NCBI GenBank assembly: GCA_019055375.1
Contig: JAHQIW010000507.1
Coordinates: 80,823 to 144,822 of the forward strand
From: Parelaphostrongylus tenuis
Lineage: Eukaryota > Nematoda > Chromadorea > Rhabditida > Metastrongylidae
Direction of reading: 5' to 3'
Length of the DNA: 64,000 nucleotides
Position numbers and translations under genes: made by a program. Shown here piece after piece: positions 1 to 11,499 of this stretch (its first letter is position 1; each line of letters starts with the position of its first letter). The notes beneath the pieces were generated by a model that was not told where the DNA came from, searched no databases, and saw only the letters and a program-made list of their open reading frames with translations.

Positions 1-2655
1 TGGTAATTGCTGACTAGTAATGAGAAACAGCTTGGAGTAAAGATCATGTATGGAGCAAAAACGGGCTTTGGATTTAGAGTGTTTTTTTTTCACATGAATG
101 CCAGCAGATTATCTAAACATGTATCCCATTAGTAATATGAGTGAACTTTGAAGACTAGTGAAGCGACTATTCGATCAATACGCACAGTTTACATGGGTGG
201 CGTGGTTTTTCTCTGATGGAGTCGCTAATTTCAAGTGTTCTTATGCCAACCTGTTGTACTGCGTTTATGCACCGGAGTGATGAATTCCGGTGATGTGGTG
301 CTTTTTTTCGGTGATTTCGCGTCATATACACGTTGTGCACTGGACATTGCCGTCATGTGGGTGAGATCTCGAGGTGTCGATGATCCAAACGCCCAAGGTC
401 TTGGTTCAGTTGAGCCTAAAGAATCGGAATTAGAGTTTCTCAAATCTATCAAAGTTTCAAAACATCTTATTACGATGCGTATCGTTGCTTGTGCAACAGG
501 AGTGCTACAAGTTCTCAACTTGAGGACATCGATACTGCACATTTTTTTCCTCATGACCAGATTGTGGGAGGGAGCGTAGCACAGTGGTTAGCGATGCTCA
601 CCATTACGTAGCTGATCGTATTGCTACGATTCAATGCTGGGAAATAATCAAGCTTTCCCTTATTTTTGATCGGTGCTTTGCTACTAGGGCTGTATGAAAG
701 GAAAGCAATATTGGCTTTATATACTGACAAGCCATCAAAAGTTAGCGTGCAGACGGAATATGGATTCAGTCATGCCTAAGATGTCTAATGGATTCCAGTT
801 CATAAACAGCTTCAAGGGATTGCTTAACAACAAACAGTTTAGCCGCTATTCATTATGATCTAGGTTTTCTATGGGCTATTGAAACTAGCTGATTGGTTTC
901 GTTTCCGTTCTCTTTCTTCCTTACACATGTCGATCCACCGAGCATAAACCGTGTGTCAATGGAATCGTTTTAATTTAAAATTCTATTTATTAGCAATCAG
1001 GATGTTATTGCTTATATTATCAGATCCACTGCAAACTCAATTCGCCCCACTGTTCAGACTTGTCGATTAATGGCAGATACGCGTGCTGAGAAGTGGTCGG
1101 AAGTACTCTGCGGTACAGGTACTCGCTTGTTCGAGACCATACATCTTTGGTACATATTCCTCTACTATATGCGAGACGCTGTATCCTTTATTCGTTAATG
1201 ATGAAAAAGCTTCAAGGCACAATGAAGTGCGCTTGTTTTGATTCTTTGATGAGCTGATAGAGGTACATACAATTATTTTGTCGTGATTAGCGTGCACATT
1301 TCAATTCTATACCATCCAGATCTGTGCTCTTTTATTTCCTAATAAATATCATGGTATAAGCCTATTAAGCAGATTCAAATTTGTTGCAGATCCGATTTGA
1401 AGCTGCACGGCTGTGACTTGTGCTTTAAGGCCCGAAATGAGATGCAGAGCGTAAATTCTGGTTGATAGAAAGTTGGAATTTTCCAGTATATCTCGCGAGC
1501 ACTGAACTCAATCAACTAAGCTAGCCACAAAAGGCGCTAATGTGCGAAAAATGTTCCACCACTATGTATCACGATCAAGCAATAGGAACTTTTGAAGGTG
1601 GACCGCTAATTTTTATTTTAATCAGTAAATGACACACCGGATGTGGCACGTGTAATTTGATGTAACTCTTGATCTTGGACTATGATCTTATTTTCTTTGG
1701 GACATTATCGAGTGATTGTTTAGCAGTATGATATATAAATCAAAATTTTTTGCGTATACTAATGTAAGCAGGAAAACAGACTTAAAAAGGCCTGAATATG
1801 TTTCAATAATATGACAAGTTCTACATTATCTTCAGGTGTGAATTATCCATACGTCAACAGACAACACTTTTTATGTGATATTCTTGAAATTGGATCTTCT
1901 ACTATATACAAAGGAAGATGGCTAGTTTTTAGGTGCGCTATGGCGAAATCAGTAAAGAACGCTTTGTTTCTGAAGAAAAAACATTCTAATCGTTTTCCTG
2001 TACGAATCATTAACGCTTCATGGTTATATGCGATTGCGAGGATACGATGAGGAACTTTGAAAAAACACCTGTCCTTGTCTTTACAGTACAACATTATCAT
2101 GGCCGTCTCATCGCCAGCGAAAAATGTCTTTGGTTGTTTTTGCGCTATCAAATGACCTTGATAGAGTTTTTAGTTGAAGATTAGTGTGATATGATGTGAA
2201 GTTTTACGAAATCGAAAATCTTTTTATCTCCAAACATGAGGTACTAGTGCAGATTGGAAAATAAAGATTAAAGTTGAGGTTTGAGAGAGAATAAAGAAAA
2301 GGAGGATGCAGATGCGGATCTTTGGATGAGGCTCGGATCGTTATGGTTCCCTCATTTCTTATTTATCGATGAACAATAAAGCAAAACGGGCTAATTATTT
2401 TGTTTGAGATGCATCGTATATTCAAATTTTGTCAAACATCGTCGGTAAAAAAGTGATTGAATGTACATTTGACCTGTACAAATACCTTCGATAGTGTACC
2501 AATATATCAAGTCGGTGTTGCTCTTCTTCCCGAAAAGTCTTGTAACATTTTACGTCACCGGAGAGATGGAAGGCTCTGTGATTCCGGTCAGGGGATCGAA
2601 CTAAGAGCCATGTGAATATTGCGTAACACCCCTTAACACTGCTCATATCGGTATA
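1..2655. other. No gene recognised
   Basis: Overlapping open frames on both strands at 231-579 have no splice sites or motifs I recognise. The only structured item is a tRNA-like sequence near 575-670, listed separately. The rest is AT-rich and I see nothing in it. Confidence 0.5.
575..670 (+). repeat. tRNA-derived SINE-like fragment (family 3)
   Basis: The stretch contains a good A-box-like motif (TAGCACAGTGGTTAGCG) and, about 45 bases later, a B-box-like motif (CTACGATTCAATGC), the internal promoter layout of RNA polymerase III genes. It does not fold into a complete tRNA. A tail resembling AATCAAGCTTTCCCTTAT follows, and a related tail follows the similar sequence near 17770-17870, so the two are probably copies of one tRNA-derived SINE family. 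Confidence 0.45.
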
Positions 2656-2659
2656 TTGT

Positions 2660-3245
2660 CTTCTCATAAATTTTCGCACTAGAGCAATAAACACCGAACT
2701 TATTAACCAAAGTTGTTAAAATTGCATGATACTGCTACCATTCAGTTGTGCATTTTCTTGCAAACATTTTGGTGTACAACTTGACTATACTCGCTCTAAG
2801 ATGGAGCTGTCGTAGGAACAAATTCGCTTGCTACTCAAGCACAGTGGCACGTAGGGTAAAACGCTAGTGAAGCGGCGCGCAGAATTAATAGAGCCTAGGA
2901 AAATGATACGATTGCAGAAATGACGGCTAGGAAGTGTTTCGCGGAGTTCAGAGCTAGAGAGAGCAGTCCAGAGGTTTAGCTGCGTTCGGGCCGTCCACAG
3001 GAAGCTCCATTAATCTTGCGCGCCGCCTCACTAGTAGTTTCCCATACGCGCTACTCGTGTACGAGTAGCAGCAAGTTTGTTCCCAAAACAACTCAAACTT
3101 GAAGCAAGTATAGACAAGTTATATAGCAAAATGTCTGCAAGAAAATGCGCATATGATATGAACCAAAATCATGCAATTCAACTACTTTTGGTTACTGAAT
3201 TAGGTGCTTATTGCTCTAGTGTCAAAACTTATGAGAGGTATAACA
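2660..3245. mobile_element. Palindromic foldback derivative of a mariner transposon
   Basis: The left end (CTTCTCATAAATTTTCGCAC, about 2662) reappears inverted at about 3240, as do all following blocks: the AATAAACACCGAAC-type block, the TTTTCTTGCAAACATTTTG block and the start of a mariner transposase. The left half reads on the plus strand through a degenerate mariner N-terminal region (2868-3008) with recognisable pieces such as EAARRIN, ARKCFAEFRA and LRSGRPQE, interrupted by stops. The right half carries the same N-terminus inverted (about 3010-3075). The element is thus two mariner 5' ends joined head to head, unable to make transposase but able to fold into a hairpin. Confidence 0.7.
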
Positions 3246-3475
3246 TATATATACATATATATATATATATATTATTATACATAAATTAATGTACTTGGAT
3301 AGCAATATGAGTGCTTAATGCCATGAATATATTATATGCATATATAACCATATATGTTGATATATAAGTGTATCCATATGAGGGATATATATATATATAT
3401 ATGCATATATACGTGGGAAACATATATATATATGTATATACGCACATACATATATATGTATATGTGGGGTAACTG
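3246..3475. repeat. AT/TATG-rich low-complexity tract
   Basis: Dense runs of (AT)n, (ATATAC)n and (TATATG)n fill this segment. Open frames through it encode only Tyr/Ile/His-rich low-complexity peptides and are not genes. It directly abuts the foldback element. Confidence 0.8.
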
Positions 3476-3479
3476 TTTC

Positions 3480-4580
3480 TAGTGTACTTAGTGAAACAGA
3501 GCCTATAAGCGTAATAGGGCACCAAAGCTCGCACTTTTGAAACGACGAAAGGCAGCACTCAAAAGATTGTAAACACCCAGTAGCCATTAAGGAATCAACG
3601 ATCAATCGACTATTTTTTCACTTTTGATGTGGATAACTCTACATAAATTCTAGTTTAAGCCGAAATGATTCTTATATAGCAGCACATGGTATGAAAAGAG
3701 AAAGGAACTACACGAAAGGCTCAAAGCTCGCATCGAAAACAAAATGGAGTATGAAAGCATATATTCAAGGTAATGAATCAAAGTTCTTCTTTCACGGCCT
3801 CTTATTTTCAAATGATTTCACAAAAATAGTAGATTTTTTGCAAATGGAATTTCTTGAAAATATCGTGACAATTTGAGCTTGTAAAAAACCCGGATTGATC
3901 TCATTTTCTCTCTTGTAGTCCGATCCACTTAAATTTTTTAACATCAAAAACTTTATAATGTTGTGATTTTTGATCCATACTGAATTTAAGGAGGCCGACA
4001 AGCTGTCGCTAGATGTGTTCAATAAAAAAACAATAGTACTTTGTAGTTTCTTTTCTGATTAACTCCTTGGCAACTAGGTTGAAATCTTGCACGTTACCCG
4101 ACGCAGTCGCGTGGCCAGTTACAATGGCGATCTGGCTTTGTGATGAAATTTGGAAGTGATCGTTAGTAGTGGATTGATTATCACAAGAATTAGATGGAGT
4201 ATGACTAGAGAGACCTCATTAAGACTATCAGGAGTGGAGAAACGCTAATGCTTTTCAATGAACAAAATAAAATGGTTTTTAGTAAATTCTTTTCAGGAGT
4301 GTTTGTGCATACTGTCATGGGAACTTGTTATAGATTGTATGCTGCTAATAAATATAAATTTTGTAGGGTATTTTGGGAATGTTAATCGTAGGTGTTGCAT
4401 CAATAATCGAATATTTGGAACAAGAATCGCAGTGATTAAACATTAGGTGTGCAAAATAGCTTCTGTCGTTCTTTCCTGGTGCAGTAACAGAAAAAATAAA
4501 GACATGAAACTCTTTTCTTTAAACTACATTGAAGCCGCTATTTATTTATACGCTCTTTATGCACAATATATTTTATATGA
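3480..4580. other. No gene recognised
   Basis: Short open frames at 3691-3876 and 4258-4446 lack supporting splice sites or recognisable motifs. I see nothing else in it. Confidence 0.45.
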
Positions 4581-4584
4581 TCGA

Positions 4585-5110
4585 TATTTATAGGACTTTG
4601 AAGATGGCGGCTCTTGTGCACCAAAAACGCTCTTTCTAAAATTTGCTACTTTGTGATTCAAATTAGGTGATTTAGGTGGTAATCTGACGGTGCGATGTCG
4701 GGAGAGTAAGGAGAATAAAGTGAAAACCTCTCACCTTAGCTCTTTTGAAACGTTTGCGATCGATTTTGCAACCTAAAGTTGAGCGTTATCGTACAGCAAA
4801 ATTGCAAAATTACTGCTGTTTAGATTTTTTTGCTATTCTTTTTGCAGTGAAATTGCATAACCGCGATCGTTCAAATGCGCATTTTCTTGCGAAAATTTTG
4901 GTGTACAACTTTTTGCCTGTACTTGCTTTAAGATGAAGCTCGCTCCAAGCTCCATTAATATTGTGCGCCGCTTCATTAGCATATTCCGCTACGCGCCATT
5001 CGTGTATGAATAGCAAGAGAATTTGTTACCACCGCAGCTCCATCTTAAAAGGTAAGTACAGGCATGCTATATACCAAAATGTTTACAAGAAAATGCGCAA
5101 TTTAAGGATA
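4585..5110 (-). mobile_element. Degenerate mariner transposase relic
   Basis: On the minus strand, 5016-4935 encodes the start of a mariner transposase (FIHEWRVAEYANEAAHNIN, the first helix-turn-helix region). At about 4745-4690 the catalytic signature PYSPDIAPSDYHL appears, containing the third Asp of the DD34D triad. Only about 200 bp separate them, so most of the catalytic domain is gone, and stops break the frame. As in the 2.7-kb element, an end block recurs inverted on either side of the N-terminal part (4870-4945 and 5045-5105). Confidence 0.7.
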
Positions 5111-5114
5111 TTAA

Positions 5115-7795
5115 ATTCAAGCAATTTTAATAACTCTGGATAATAAATCTGCAAATTGAGTTTCCCGAATATGGCGTTCTTTGGGTACAAAAGTCGTTAT
5201 CTTCGAAGTTCTACAAAAACCATTGAATAAAATATTTTGCATACGGCGTTTGTGATGCACTCTCAAAAAGAAAAGAATTTGCATGTTTTTATTTTTACTA
5301 CTATTACAGCGAAAAAAAACGGCGGATTCATATTTGTAAACCTAACAAATTCATCAATTAAGTACCAGATTTGTACGGAAACGCGCATCAATACATATTT
5401 ACTCCAAGACGCGGCGCACAGCAAGAAGCAAAGTTCATCATCAGCAATCATTCACCGTTGTTCTGGATCTTCGTTTACGCTGTCGTCCTAGGCAACTCTT
5501 CTTTGGTAAGGCACGGCTCAAACGAAGAATCTCACCCGGCGATGCCGAATTCTAAGGTTAAAGGGAAGTCATTTTTTCAAAATGACGGTTTGCTTTTAAA
5601 CGATTGTGCTTAATATTCTAGACGACATTATTGTTGGAGCTTCTATGTAAGCACAAAGTATACAAAAGAACCCTTTTGCACCATGAAATTCTTTTTGATG
5701 CCCACCGCGTGACGGTAAATCTAACTCAACTAATGTAATGTAGGCACCGCTTTTGTGGGAAAGCGGGTAGACAACCAGATATGCCGTACACAAACATGCA
5801 GATGCCGCGCTCCTGACTGCCGCACAAGCGACGGCGCGACACTTTCTGCCTATCAACACTGGTTCTCAGAGGGTTATAACAAATATTCGTTTTTTTTTTT
5901 CATCGATTTGAGGGGCAGAAATAAGTCTGGCAGTTGAAGAACCCTTTCTTCACAAAAGTGGCTGTTTTTAGGTACTCAAAAGCTTTCACTACTCGCTTCA
6001 TCTTCATTTTTGTTCTGGTACTGGCTTTTCGACAGTTTCATACTCATTACCATCCTGTCCCTTTTTCCATTACCTTTCTGCACAACGACAATGGTGTGGT
6101 TGTTCCAAATTCGACTACTTTAGTAGCCTGCGCTTTTCACATCTTATTAACTTTCAGCCGAATTTCAAGTTATTGTAGATAAGATTTATGAGGTTTCCCT
6201 GATCAACCCTAATTCGGCGCAGAACTGCTTGACAAACAACCATTCACACTGCGTCAATCGTCACTTCCGAAACGACCTTTCAAATGCCTTCCATTAACGA
6301 TTACCTTGAAAATTTTGGGGAATTTGGCATTTTTTCGATAGCTATTTCTCGTAATCATTTCCCAGAAGCGTTTACTTATCGAGGTGGCAATTTGCAAAGC
6401 GCAAAGATCTTTATTTATAATTTTTCAAAGGTTTACAATTAAAGCACTAGACAACGAAATTTTTTTGAAGACGATATTTTTATGAGAAGGGATACTGCAG
6501 CTAGTCATAAAACTTGATAGATAATCTTGAAAGCAAAGCTTTCAAAATTCTTTACTTTTTTACCCCACAAAAAATTTGCTATCATAGAACCGCGAAAATG
6601 CTATGTTTACTCACCCTGTTTCAGATTGCGAGTTCAGATGTTTTGATTCTTTTCAAAACACATTTCGTCTTTTATTTTGATATTTCAAATGGATTCTTAG
6701 TGAATTTCGAGGATTCAGAATAAGAAAAAACTTCGAAGAATTTTTTCAAAGGTCTGGAATGGCTAAAACATCACCATTGTACATCAGTGCGTGGAAATGG
6801 CTGCTCATTCTGTCTAGCATCTCACTAGCAGATTCTTGGGATGCGCTCACATCTAGAAGAGTTTCCGTCGAGCTCTTCAGTTATTGATGTCACTTTCTAC
6901 TCCTGAGATTTTCCGAGCAATTCTTTAGAAATAAAATGTGCATATATCAATTTATTATAAGCATTTTGAAGCGTTACGGAATTACTCACTCTGCACTATT
7001 TTGCTCACGAGGTACACATTTCGTTTCCAAACTTTCGTACATCATAAATAGCTCAACGTACTTTACAGAATGGAATAGCCTTCAAAAAAATGCTCAGTAA
7101 GAAGTCGTCGGTGCTATTAAACTAAAAGCCATCTGTAAAATTGGGTCATCACTGAAAAAAAAGAGAGAGAGAGGAAGAAAGAGAGAGAAGACTTCTAATC
7201 GGGATTGTCGGGTTTCCTAAAGAGTTGCTAAAACGACGTAGTGCACGCGCATCGCCTTGCCTCAAGAAATCATCAGTTGCGGTTAGTCGATACCGATTTC
7301 AGACATTGTACTTCTTTTGTTTTGTAGCTGCATCGAAGACAATTCCTAAAGGATGTGAGCATCGTGTTACGGCGGTGGTGCCCGACGTTATGTGCTTGGT
7401 CATTGCTTGAACTTCACACTGTGGGATCACCAAGAATGGTCCAAAAATCAGTCTTACGATTACCGCAAGGAGAACATGTCTTCGTATATTATCATCATAA
7501 GTCATTGTATGCATCAAAAACGCATTCACCCAACAATACTCGTAAATGAGCTCAATGGGCTCGGCGAGCATCATACTCTCTCAAACAGACTCTTTTGGTA
7601 CTTTTCCTTTATGGGGTATCACTCCCAACCCCATGGGACGCGTTTTCTGCTTTTTCTAGGGTTTTAGTACGCTGATAGCTTATCGTGTTCTTTTCAAGAC
7701 AATGATGCTTGATTGCTCTAAGCGGCATTGAATTTATTATGCGATTGGCTGCAATATCTCTGCCATATTTCTGTACATCGTAAGTCTACATAGTT
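5115..7795. other. Unassigned region with isolated exon-like pieces
   Basis: Nothing chains into a gene. Two strong plus-strand splice acceptors are seen: one ending at 6157 (TTATTAACTTTCAG) followed by a 45-codon open frame, and one ending at 7327 (CTTCTTTTGTTTTGTAG) followed by about 72 open codons. Neither has a phase-matched neighbour. A (GA)n tract lies near 7157-7190. These could be exons of unrecognised genes or chance. Confidence 0.35.
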
Positions 7796-7796
7796 A

Positions 7797-8473
7797 TTAG
7801 GTCCTCATAAGCAATGAACACCAAATTTATTAACCAGAAGCAAGTAAAACTGCTCGGCAACACTATTCAAAGTTGACGCAAACGTTTTTGCACACCACTC
7901 TACACCCTTGGGTTTATATAAACATCATAACACCGCAATCGGCGGTCTAATAAGATGATTTCCGATTGATTATTCAAAGACGCGCTATCAGCTTGAACAC
8001 AATTCTGTCATCTCTCAAGCAACAAATCAATACCGCTTTGTGCAGAATTTTCTAAGCATTGTTTCGCTACCGACTTTGTCCATGTCTGCTGTATCATGGC
8101 CGCCCAACGAAGCCTCCCTCATCGCGGTTTACGAGTACGAATTGAGACGCGATGCAGAGACCACCTTCGAGAACATCAACTGTGCTAAAGCTCAAGGATT
8201 TGTGTCCAAACGAACAACGTTTCGGTTCTTCACTGAGCTTCGCGCCGGCAACACCAATTTCAAGGACAAGCTGCGCTCTGGACGTTCATGCGAAGTTGAT
8301 CGAGAGACTTTCATCGAGCCAACTGAATAAGATCCGACTTTGACTATCGAAGAGTTGACTGACGATTTTGACTGCAGTCATGCAACAGTCGACAGAATAT
8401 TGAGGCAGATTATTAGTTAATAAATTTGGTACTTATTGCTTTAGTGCCAAAACTCATGAGAAGACCTAATAAA
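7797..8473 (+). mobile_element. Internally deleted mariner element retaining only transposase DNA-binding half
   Basis: The element starts TTATTAGGTCCTCATAAG and ends with the inverted form, GAGAAGACCTAATAAA; the inner arm AATTTATTAAC also repeats inverted, giving terminal inverted repeats of at least 40 bp. The inside reads as a mariner N-terminus from about 8115: AVYEYELRRDAETTFENIN, then RSGRSCEVDRETF, then, past a TAA at 8328-8330, the second helix-turn-helix (ELTDDFDCSHATVDRIL) in the same frame. The frame stops just before the right repeat, so the catalytic DD34D domain is deleted. Such elements depend on transposase supplied from elsewhere. Confidence 0.8.
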
Positions 8474-8479
8474 TCAAGA

Positions 8480-9765
8480 AATGAATTCATGAAGAAAAGG
8501 CACGAGAAGCATAGTGATTAGGGGCGCTCTGGATTGTAAACTCGGTCAGGTCGGCGTTAATTCGATTCCACATGCCAAACTGAGTCTTTCGTCCCTTTGA
8601 GATTGGGAGATTGCTACCAGATTAGTAAGGAAGAGCAGAAAAAAACACTGGTCTGATATGTCGAAGAAATATGTAAGCATAAAATTAGTAAGTACACGAA
8701 AGTTACGAGACGGATTTGATGTAGCAACGACGGTCACAACTTATTACCGACCCATAGGGCATAACATACACTGAAATCATGATACCATGGAATTGCATAG
8801 CATTGTGTATCGAATATTATCTACTCAAAGCTGGAGTTCATAGTGGCATATGCCACTAGCTTTTCGGAAATTGTATAGATGGTGAGTTCTCCACTAGCTA
8901 CTTCGACGTCAGAATGCAAGGGTTTTTGATACTATGCATATTGATGCGATTCCCTGGTCCTTCGACATCGGCCGTCTTTTTTTTTTACCATTGGAAAAAG
9001 GGTGCAATTTATTGTGCACTTTTAGTTCGAAACTAACAAATTACAGATTTTTTATGGTCGTCAATCATTCAATGTCTGCGACTAAGATATGTTAGAGTTC
9101 TACATTAGGGCCAAAACTGAGGAGAAGTGGAGATTCCGTAGATTCTACACTTGTTCTACTTTGTATCAACCTAAATATGAATAAAGCTCTATAAATTGAG
9201 CTACTGTGCTGTAGTTAGTTACGGGAATACTGTAATTTCCTGAAGCGATGAAAAAGTTCACAACTAAAAGTTTTTACACTGATTAAGATGAGTTCCCTTT
9301 AAACTGTTCATAAATTACGAAAGTGCTATTTTTTGCGCATTCTAAATCATTCATCCTTTTCTTTCTTTGTTTGCTTGGCATTTATCGAAAGCCGTCATTA
9401 AGGAACAGCATCTCTCTATTGTTCCTGGTGGTAATAAGACTCTAACAAGAATCGATATAGTGCTTTTTTTGGCGGCCTTTTGCAACTGTTCCTCTTCTGG
9501 ACTCCTTATACATCATCGCCGCAAATTCCCAAAGGATGGAAATCGGAATAGAAATAGGTTTTTGTAACCGCGAGTGCTGCGCATAGTTAATCGCCTGCAA
9601 AGCTATGTGAACAAATCCTAGAAGAAGTTTGTTATGCTGATTGATAAGTTTCAGTGATAGTGCGATTGAGAAAAGTTTCTACTCTCCGTCCTAGTATAGT
9701 AAAAAAATTCTCGGCGTTGATTACTCTTTGAGGAGCGCGAAATACCATTCAAGTTCATCAAGAAA
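8480..9765. other. No gene recognised
   Basis: A tRNA-like stretch at 8525-8575 has an A-box-like TAGTGATTAGGGGCGCTC and a B-box-like AATTCGATTCCAC and may be a further SINE fragment. The open frame at 9367-9567 has no support. Confidence 0.4.
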
Positions 9766-9769
9766 CGTA

Positions 9770-9975
9770 TGAGTTGATTGATGCATATCTGGCCTCAAGA
9801 ATAACTCAAGGTGGCCTACCGACATATCAAGTCACCGCTGCCATGTTCGCAAACAACTCTGCTAGCAACTCACCGATCTTGAAGGGATGGAAGCCTTGGC
9901 GAGCCTTGGAGAAGCACTCAAACCGCCAGCAACATGTGTGTCTCAGAGCACCTCTACCCACTGCGCCACTTATAC
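9770..9975 (-). repeat. tRNA-derived SINE, family 1, copy A
   Basis: Shares its body with copies at about 19865-20107 and 62060-62290: the block GATGCATATCTGGC at one end and, at the other, the tRNA-like head CAGAGCACCT...CCACTGCGCCAC, whose reverse complement gives an A box (TGGCGCAGTGGGTAGAGGTG). This copy is the most diverged and its B box is lost. All three copies lie in the same orientation. Confidence 0.65.
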
Positions 9976-10064
9976 CAAATGCAGGGAATTAGTGTCATAG
10001 GCAGGCGAAAGTTGTTAAGCTCAATAGCACCTTCAAATGCTTAAAATTTATCAGCATTTTTAAG

Positions 10065-10761
10065 GTGGGTCGAAGTGGCCAATGATGCGTCTCAAAAACA
10101 CGGTTCTGACTCAACTTCCTATGTCAACATACTCTAGAAGTTCACGAAAAAATGCCTTAGCCCGGCTATATCCAGAATTTGAAAAAAATCTACTCGATCA
10201 ACATTTTACACCATTCACAAAGAAGACGAGACGCACTAGCAGTAGCCGAAACAACACGCAAAATGCCCGAAGACCTTTGTGGAGAGTGAATCTGAGGAAA
10301 CGAATAACTCAAGTGAAAAAAGTAATGGAATTCTTACACTAAATAGTGATGGTAGGTTATGCAGAAAAGCATCATCTCATAGATTTCATACGTGCTCCCC
10401 AATGCAAGACAAATTCTGTTGTTAATCTTTCACATCCTTTTTTTTCAGATTCAGAACTATACGAATACAGCCGGGCTTTTTTTTTCTGGGAAGACATGCC
10501 CAGCTAACTGCACTTTATGAGCTTTGAGATGTGGTGTTTAAGTGCAGGATTAGCGAAGGCCCACTGAAGAAAGTCTCATCAAGTTGATGAGAAGACGATC
10601 AAAAATTGTTATGTAAACCTTATGTGTACAGGACCTGTAAATGATACTTTAAGAAACAGTTACCCTTCCATTTTCAGCGACCGGAAAGAATTCGGAGGAG
10701 TCAGTTGAAAAGCAATAAGAGAGTGTGGAATCTTCTTTCAGAGCGAACTAGCTGTGCCTAG
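10065..10761 (+). CDS. Two candidate exons of a basic protein, family unknown
   Basis: Exon 10065-10312 follows TCAGCATTTTTAAG and stays open for about 82 codons, rich in Arg, Lys and Ser (for example KKTRRTSSSRNN), to a possible donor CAA|gtgaaa. Exon 10678-10761 follows an excellent acceptor (TACCCTTCCATTTTCAG) and is open in the matching phase (start RPERIRRSQLKSNK) up to TAG at 10759. The donor is only fair. A stronger terminal exon lies at 11273; linking it would need a weak donor inside the second exon. Function is not recognisable. Confidence 0.3.
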
Positions 10762-11272
10762 GACTGAATTATGATTGTTGCTCGTGGCTAGCTGATTATC
10801 CACTTTCTCAGAAGTTGTGTAGTCGTGATCTGCATGGGTGGCCAGCCAAAGCAATGACCTAACAACACATAAATTTTTTTATTTGAGATTGATTACAGAG
10901 CTCGTATACTCTATCAACTCTTCTGACTCTGGTAGGCACTGGAGGATATTAAGATAAGTTTCGTATTTAATAACGGCAGTGATATTCAGGAGAACTATGT
11001 AACATTAGGGTTGCCTAAGTGAGTTAAGGCAGGAGAACTAAGTAACATCAAGGTTGATTAAGTGAGTTAAGAAAAATCCAATTTAGAAGAAAGAAAAGTT
11101 GGTAGTGTGAAGAACGTAGATTGATATTGAACGCTGGTTAAGCGAAAATTGAAGGAAATCCTATTAAGCTTGATTAGAAACGATGATGAGTTTGACAGAA
11201 AGCTCAAAAAAGAAAATTTCTCTAGACTACCATCCACAGGCTAGCCTCTTCTTTTCATTTTTCCATGATTAG

Positions 11273-11492
11273 TTCCATAGCGCAATCATTTTCTAAGTTA
11301 CTCATCAAAGAAAGGATATCTGTGGAAAGCCAATCAAGACGGCCCCATAACGCGTTTGGATCAGTAACAACTTCCATAGTTCCAAACACTTCCGAACATC
11401 ATCTATCTCTGTTGGAAACCTCCAAAAGTCGGAGTTTCATTGTACTTATGATTACCATAGTTCTTCTGGTTATCCTGAGCGATATCATGTAA
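11273..11492 (+). CDS. Terminal exon of a predicted tail-anchored membrane protein
   Basis: A near-perfect nematode acceptor (TTCATTTTTCCATGATTAG) precedes 72 open codons ending at TAA 11490-11492. The exon begins with one base completing a codon. The encoded piece is Ser/Lys-rich, then ends in a hydrophobic stretch (SFIVLMITIVLLVILSDIM) right at the C-terminus, the pattern of a tail anchor in the ER or nuclear envelope. No upstream exon matches with certainty; the exons at 10065-10761 are the nearest candidates. Family unknown. Confidence 0.5.
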
Positions 11493-11499
11493 TTTTGAC

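Noticed and set aside
231..579. Overlapping frames of 107 and 114 codons on opposite strands
   Set aside because: No splice sites, no motif, and both strands equally open; expected by chance in this much sequence.
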